This document shows, piece by piece, positions 6,609 to 10,029 of a stretch of DNA of 10,029 nucleotides (its first letter is position 1; every line of letters begins with the position of its first letter). The notes below the pieces were generated by a model. The model was not told where the DNA came from and did no database searches. It was given only the letters and a program-made list of their open reading frames with translations. The stretch comes from JAOUJD01 sp964353935 (GTDB taxonomy: Bacteria; Pseudomonadota; Gammaproteobacteria; Burkholderiales; Burkholderiaceae_F). The position numbers were made by a program, and so were the translations under genes. Where the stretch lies: positions 1-10,029 of the forward strand of contig CAYGXL010000091.1 in the NCBI GenBank assembly GCA_964353935.1, in the 5' to 3' direction.

Positions 6609-7094
6609 CTAGTCGAGCGGGTGCTCGGACAGGATGGCGTCGCGCCCCTTGGCGTGACAGCCGACGCACAGCGGAACGGCCTGCCCGTTGGCGAGGATGC
6701 TGCTGCCGGGGGACGTGCCGAAGATCTCGTACCAGAACCAGCCCCTGGCGCCGTCGCCCTGCTCCGCGGTCTTCACCGCCACCGCCCAGCCGGACAGCTT
6801 GCCGGCGGGATCCATGAGTTCCTTGACCGCCGCCGACCCGCGCGGGTGTTCCTTCGCCTTGGCGCCGAGCGACTTGTCGACCGTGGGGTTCAGGTAGGTC
6901 TGCACCAGGGTCTTGTGCTCTCCCATCGAGCGGTGCGCGGCGGACTCCTTCGGCCACGCCTTGTAAGCGCCGGACTGCAACCACTTGAGCAGCGCCGCGC
7001 CTTCGGTCGGCGGAGTGTCGCTCGCCTGCGCTAACGGTGCGGCAGAGAAGATCGCCAGGGTCAGCAGCGCGGCACGGCAGTGGAAGCGGGTCAT
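6609..7094 (-). CDS. Exported c-type cytochrome, cytochrome P460-like
   Basis: A 161-residue secreted protein. MTRFHCRAALLTLAIFSAAPLAQA is a Sec signal peptide with a probable cut after AQA (residue 24). A single heme c motif CVGCH (143-147) lies near the C-terminus. That position, the P-x-GSAAVKEL segment (85-93), GWAVAVK (102-108) and RGWFWYE (118-123) fit the cytochrome P460 / c'-beta fold, a small periplasmic beta-sheet heme protein binding or oxidising small N/O species. In P460 a lysine cross-links to the heme; Lys91 is in the plausible position, but this needs alignment. The ATG at 7094 is chosen because it begins the signal peptide. The frame stays open to 7232, where the extra sequence has no signal character. 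No clear Shine-Dalgarno. Divergent from the ferritin/CDGSH gene across 245 bp. A plain monoheme cytochrome is the alternative. Confidence 0.72.
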   Translation of the reverse strand: MTRFHCRAALLTLAIFSAAPLAQASDTPPTEGAALLKWLQSGAYKAWPKESAAHRSMGEHKTLVQTYLNPTVDKSLGAKAKEHPRGSAAVKELMDPAGKLSGWAVAVKTAEQGDGARGWFWYEIFGTSPGSSILANGQAVPLCVGCHAKGRDAILSEHPLD

Positions 7095-7339
7095 GGCGGC
7101 GGACGGCCAGGCGGCTGGGGACGCCGCACGATACCCGCGCGCGTTCGCCTTGGCCATCGCCCGGCGCACCGTGTGTCCACGCTCACCGCGCTTGAGGCAA
7201 AGCGGCCCGATCCGCGTTGCGCGGCGCATCACGCCAACGGTCTCGGCATGAAGCCTTCGTCCAGCGCGCGCCGATCATCTCGCTTGCCAACGCAGCACGG
7301 GAGCGTCACCCTTGCGGCTTCCGCCGGATTCGAGCCTTC
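7095..7339. other. Divergent intergenic region, cytochrome / ferritin-CDGSH genes
   Basis: A 245-bp spacer that must carry the promoters of both divergent genes. It is GC-rich and I see no hexamer pair, palindromic operator or riboswitch I would defend. The frame of the fusion gene stays open leftward to 7217 and that of the cytochrome to 7232, but these extensions look like composition artefacts. Confidence 0.4.
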
Positions 7340-9331
7340 ATGACCGAGCCGATCGTCGTCCAGGATCGCGAGGAACTCATCTACCTGCTGTGCGAGGCCG
7401 CGGAGTTCGAGCACACGGTGATGTGCTCGTACCTGTACGCGCAGTGGTCGCTGAAGCGCGACGTGAGCGAAGGCGTGACCCCGGCCGAGCTGGTCGCGAT
7501 CGAGCGCTGGCGGCGTTCGCTGGGGCGGGTCGCGCTGGAGGAAATGCTGCACCTGTCGCTGGTGAACAACCTGCTCGCCGCGATCGGCGCCGCGCCGCAC
7601 CTGTGGCGTCCCGCGTTCCCGGTGCGTCCGGGTCACTTTCCGGCCGACGTGGTCATGACGCTGATGCCGTTCGGCGACGCCGCGCTCGATCACTTCATGT
7701 TCATCGAGCGACCCGAGGGCGTCGACATCGCGGACGGCGCGGGCTTCAGCCACGCGAACCACTACCGCCGGATCGCGCGACCGGACATGCTGGCGCCCGC
7801 GCCGCAGGACTACGCGAGCCAGGGCCACCTGTACCACGGGGCGCTGCACGGGCTCGCGCGACTGGCGGAGCAACTAGGCGAAGACCGCGTGTTCGTCGGC
7901 CACGGCCAGGCGCAGGTCGGGCCCGAGGAGTTCGGCCTGCCGGGCCTGTTCCGGATCGACGACCTTGCTTCGGCGCAGCGCGCCATCGAGGAAATCGTCA
8001 CGCAGGGCGAAGGCGCGCCGGCGCACAGCGACGACTCGCACTTCGCCCGCTTCAGCGCGATCGGGAAGGAACTCGACGCCTTGCGCGCGGCGCGGCCCGA
8101 CTTCGAGCCCGCGCGACCGGTCGTCCGCAACCCGATGCTCGGCGACCTCGGCATCACGCACGACCGCACGCGCATCGTCGATCCACTCGCCGCGCAGGTG
8201 GTCGATCTCGCCAACTCGATCTACGCCCTGATGGTGCGCGCGCTTTCGCAGGTCTTCGCGCCCGCCCCGTTGCCTGGCGCGCTGCGCAGCGCGCTGGCGA
8301 CGACGACCACCACGCTGATGTCGGCGATGAGCCGCGTCGCCGATGTGGCGACCCGGCTGCCCGCCGATCCCGCGCGTTCGACGCTGACCGCCGGCGTGAA
8401 CTTCGAGCTGCCCGGCTCCTCCGGGCAGCTCGTGCAGCAGTGCGCGGCGCGCATCCTCGGCGAGCGGGCGGCGGAGCTCGCCGGCGCAGCGCGCAGGCTC
8501 GGCCGCGTCGTTCCGCTCGCCGGCGTCGCGGACGACCTCGATGCGCTTGCGCAGCGTTACGAGGACCTGCACCTGCGCTTCGAGACCGATCTCGGCGCCG
8601 CCGTCGATCGCGTCGCCACCCTGGTCGTGCCGCGAACGGTCGAACCTTCGCCCGCGCCTTCCAGCGAACTGCCGCAGGCATCGTCCGCCGACGCGACGCT
8701 TGAAGTCGCGCAGGCCGACGGGATCGAACTGCGCTTCGAGGGACGCCGCTGCATCCACTCGCGGCACTGCGTGCTCGAAGCGCCGACGGTGTTCCTCGCG
8801 AGTACGCCGGGCGCGTGGATCCACCCCGAAGCCACGACGGTCGAGCACTGCGTGCGCGTCGCTCACAGCTGCCCGTCGGGCGCCATCACCTACGAACGCC
8901 GCGACGGCGGGCCGCCAGAGTCCGCGCCGAGCGTCAACGTGGTCCGGGTGCGCGAGAACGGCCCGTACGCGATCCACGCGGCGATCGAATTGCCGGGCAG
9001 CGTGGAGTTTCGCGCGACCTTGTGCCGCTGCGGCCAGTCGAGGCGCAAGCCGTACTGCGACGGCAGCCACACCGCGGCCGGATTCGCCGCCACCGGCGAG
9101 CCGGCCACGCGGCCGTCGGATCCGCTCGGGGAGCGTGGCGGCGTGCTATCGATCGCGCCCGTGCCCAACGGCCCGCTGCAACTGAACGGCAACGTCGAGA
9201 TCTGCAGCGGGACCGGCCGCACCGTGTTCAGGACGCAGTCGGCACGGCTGTGCCGCTGCGGGGCGTCGGAGACCAAGCCGTTCTGTGACGGCTCGCATGC
9301 GCGTGTGGGGTTTCGTTCCGGCGACAGCTGA
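7340..9331 (+). CDS. Ferritin-like / ferredoxin / double CDGSH fusion protein
   Basis: A 663-residue cytosolic-looking protein with no signal peptide. Residues ~8-245 form a ferritin-like domain of the VioB / iminophenylpyruvate dimer synthase type. Likely metal ligands are in CEAAEFEH (18-25), LEEMLH (66-71, E68-x2-H71), EEIVTQGEG (217-225) and SHFARFSAIGKE (233-244). Residues ~280-430 are mostly helical. An Ala/Ser/Pro linker (433-452) leads to a Fer4_19 mono-cluster ferredoxin domain (~455-522) with C471, C477, C511-P and an extra C504. Two CDGSH units follow, each preceded by an NGP strand segment. Ligands are C562, C564, C573, H577 and C638, C640, C649, H653; both match CxC-x2-S-x3-P-x-CDGSH exactly. 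ATG 7340 starts directly before the first ferritin helix; upstream frame is not family-like. Function is unknown: a redox or iron-handling enzyme is inferred. Confidence 0.88.
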   Translation: MTEPIVVQDREELIYLLCEAAEFEHTVMCSYLYAQWSLKRDVSEGVTPAELVAIERWRRSLGRVALEEMLHLSLVNNLLAAIGAAPHLWRPAFPVRPGHFPADVVMTLMPFGDAALDHFMFIERPEGVDIADGAGFSHANHYRRIARPDMLAPAPQDYASQGHLYHGALHGLARLAEQLGEDRVFVGHGQAQVGPEEFGLPGLFRIDDLASAQRAIEEIVTQGEGAPAHSDDSHFARFSAIGKELDALRAARPDFEPARPVVRNPMLGDLGITHDRTRIVDPLAAQVVDLANSIYALMVRALSQVFAPAPLPGALRSALATTTTTLMSAMSRVADVATRLPADPARSTLTAGVNFELPGSSGQLVQQCAARILGERAAELAGAARRLGRVVPLAGVADDLDALAQRYEDLHLRFETDLGAAVDRVATLVVPRTVEPSPAPSSELPQASSADATLEVAQADGIELRFEGRRCIHSRHCVLEAPTVFLASTPGAWIHPEATTVEHCVRVAHSCPSGAITYERRDGGPPESAPSVNVVRVRENGPYAIHAAIELPGSVEFRATLCRCGQSRRKPYCDGSHTAAGFAATGEPATRPSDPLGERGGVLSIAPVPNGPLQLNGNVEICSGTGRTVFRTQSARLCRCGASETKPFCDGSHARVGFRSGDS

Positions 9332-9423
9332 GGGGGGCCGCGAGGGCTGCCAGCGTCAGAGAGGCGGCACGGACTTCCGTACGTGGGTCCGATGCGCGAT
9401 GACGCGGCCCGTGCTCAGACTTG
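9332..9423. other. Non-coding spacer before the structured repeats
   Basis: No gene, T-run terminator or promoter is recognisable between the fusion-gene stop and the first structured repeat. Open frames crossing it have low-complexity Arg/Ala/Pro translations and are explained by GC content. Confidence 0.4.
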
Positions 9424-9432
9424 CGTCCCTTG

Positions 9433-9657
9433 CGCGTCGACCGCGCTGTGGGGCGCCTCGACTCCGCGCGACGCGCGGCGAGCGACACTGGGTCGAGGAA
9501 GATCCCTGCGGGCCATCAGCTTTCGGAGTGAGCTCTCGCGGTTCCGCCGGTCGTGCCTTCCGGCCGGTGTTCCTCTCGGCCCGCCGCAGCTTCCGGAATG
9601 CGACGCCCGCCGCACGGCGCCGCGCTCCGCGAGGCACCCCACAGCGCGATCGACGCG
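9433..9657 (-). repeat. Structured ~225-nt element, copy 1 (candidate ncRNA)
   Basis: The two ends are inverted repeats: 9433-9460 and 9630-9657 pair over 28 positions. Two positions are mismatched on the plus strand but become U-G wobbles on the minus strand, so the element is read as minus. Inside, a 5/6-nt internal loop (CGGAG against CGGAGT) is followed by an 8-bp stem (9617-9624 with 9467-9474), a further stem (9604-9611 with 9477-9484) and a third (9578-9584 with 9508-9514). Inner sequence between the arms is 169 nt, against 167 in copy 2. Shared primary-sequence blocks include GCGGGCGT, GGCGGGCC and CCGAAAGCTG. No protein, transposase or target duplication is visible. Whether it is transcribed cannot be told from sequence. 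Confidence 0.75.
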
Positions 9658-9662
9658 CCGTG

Positions 9663-9709
9663 CCCTGTAGACAGGCTGGAGCGCTGCGCGCTCTGCCCTC
9701 GCTACAAGG
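9663..9709 (-). repeat. Small hairpin repeat A
   Basis: CCCTGTAG (9663-9670) pairs with CTACAAGG (9702-9709); the single imperfect pair is a G-U wobble on the minus strand. An inner stem GAGCGC/GCGCTC (9679-9684 / 9688-9693) has a 3-nt loop. About 90 bp from a related hairpin at 9754-9798, in the same orientation, with similar start (GTTCCTTGTAGC against GTCCCTTGTGGC on the minus strand). Confidence 0.6.
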
Positions 9710-9721
9710 AACTGCGCAGAG

Positions 9722-9742
9722 GCGAGCAGTGGACTTGCTCGC
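9722..9742. repeat. Perfect 7-bp hairpin
   Basis: GCGAGCA (9722-9728) and TGCTCGC (9736-9742) are perfect inverted repeats around a 7-nt loop. It lies between the two small hairpin repeats. There is no downstream T-run, so an intrinsic terminator is not supported. Confidence 0.5.
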
Positions 9743-9753
9743 GCAATGCGCAT

Positions 9754-9798
9754 CTTGTGGACAGGACGTAGCTTGACGGGCTCTTCTCGAGCCACAAG
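9754..9798 (-). repeat. Small hairpin repeat B
   Basis: CTTGTGG (9754-9760) pairs perfectly with CCACAAG (9792-9798). An inner GGCTC/GAGCC stem (9779-9783 / 9789-9793) has a 5-nt loop; it overlaps the outer right arm by two bases, so the two stems compete there. Relative to hairpin A the outer stem has exchanged an A-T pair for G-C with pairing kept. Confidence 0.6.
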
Positions 9799-9803
9799 GG
9801 ACG

Positions 9804-10026
9804 GCGCCTGGGCGGGCTGTGGGGTGCCTCGCGAAGCGCGCGTCAGACAGCGGGCGTGCCATTCGCGTAAGTCCGGCGGGCCAGCTCGCCGTGACCGCGA
9901 GGCTCGATGCAGCGCTCGACGACTCCGCCAGCCCGAAAGCTGCAAGCCCGCAAGGAGCGCCACCTGCCGAGTGACGCCCGCGTCGACGCGCGCGGAGTCG
10001 AGGTACCCCGCAGCCCGCCCAGGCGC
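9804..10026 (+). repeat. Structured ~225-nt element, copy 2 (candidate ncRNA)
   Basis: Same architecture as copy 1 but in the opposite orientation. The arms 9804-9831 and 9999-10026 pair at all 28 positions, with two G-U wobbles when read as plus-strand RNA. The outer arm sequence (GCGCCTGGGCGGGCTG) differs strongly from that of copy 1, yet pairing is complete. The internal loop (CGAAG against CGGAGT) is conserved. Inner stems are 9837-9844 with 9985-9992, 9850-9857 with 9974-9981, and 9876-9881 with 9946-9951. The element ends 3 bases before the window edge, so whether the array continues cannot be seen. Confidence 0.75.
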
Positions 10027-10029
10027 AGG

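Noticed and set aside
7874..9070. Long minus-strand frame opposite the ferritin/CDGSH gene
   Set aside because: Composition shadow; the plus frame has conserved metal-binding motifs throughout.
9722..9742. Intrinsic terminator
   Set aside because: A good hairpin, but no T-run follows on either strand.
9285..9963. Several open frames on both strands in the terminal region
   Set aside because: They cross the inverted structured repeats, have low-complexity translations, and repeats in the translations merely follow the DNA repeats.
9433..10026. CRISPR array
   Set aside because: The repeated arms alternate in orientation and the interiors are homologous to each other rather than unique spacers.
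9433..10026. Insertion sequence or MITE with terminal inverted repeats
   Set aside because: The element size and inverted ends would fit, but no transposase or target-site duplication is seen, and the end sequences differ between copies while keeping pairing, which transposase recognition would not favour. Not fully excluded.

Overview
The window is GC-rich (apart from one AT-rich promoter patch near 4280-4325), densely coded DNA. It looks like a betaproteobacterial chromosome, or that of a close relative. This rests on the bpt-pyrD order, a membrane-type (class 2) PyrD, a LutA/LutB pair and a PbpG-type D,D-endopeptidase. It is inferred from gene families and order only; no rRNA or tRNA is present.

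Layout. 1-2022 (+): the 3' end of bpt (leucyl-tRNA--protein transferase), then pyrD (dihydroorotate dehydrogenase, GTG start) and thpR (RNA 2',3'-cyclic phosphodiesterase), probably co-transcribed. 1998-4159 (-): a lutA-lutB operon for L-lactate (or related 2-hydroxyacid) oxidation through Fe-S proteins. It converges on thpR with a 25-bp overlap, and no lutC is visible. 4333-5130 (+): an IclR-family regulator divergent from lutAB. The spacer holds a candidate sigma70 promoter and a perfect 7-7-7 inverted repeat, the obvious candidate operator. 5127-6176 (-): a PbpG/PBP7-like serine peptidase with a TTG start behind a very strong Shine-Dalgarno; its stop overlaps the regulator's stop in one CTAG. 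6177-6608: a non-genic stretch holding the pbpG leader and a short coding remnant. 6609-7094 (-): a small exported c-type cytochrome resembling the cytochrome P460 family. 7340-9331 (+), divergent from it: a large fusion of a ferritin-like diiron domain, a helical linker, a mono-cluster ferredoxin domain and two CDGSH Fe-S domains.

9332-10029 carries no convincing gene but is the most unusual part. It holds two copies of a roughly 225-nt element in opposite orientation (9433-9657 and 9804-10026). Each is closed by a 28-bp stem. The copies differ at 12 of the 28 pairs and every difference keeps pairing, nine of them by double (compensatory) change. When each copy is read in its own sense, all imperfect pairs become G-U wobbles, which favours a folded RNA over a DNA palindrome. 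Two smaller related hairpins lie between the copies. This is the best candidate here for an undescribed element: a structured RNA or structured repeat family.

How the parts work together: bpt/pyrD/thpR are housekeeping functions. The IclR protein probably controls itself and lutAB. The P460-like cytochrome and the ferritin/CDGSH fusion share a divergent intergenic region and are both redox or metal proteins, but no joint function can be shown from sequence alone.
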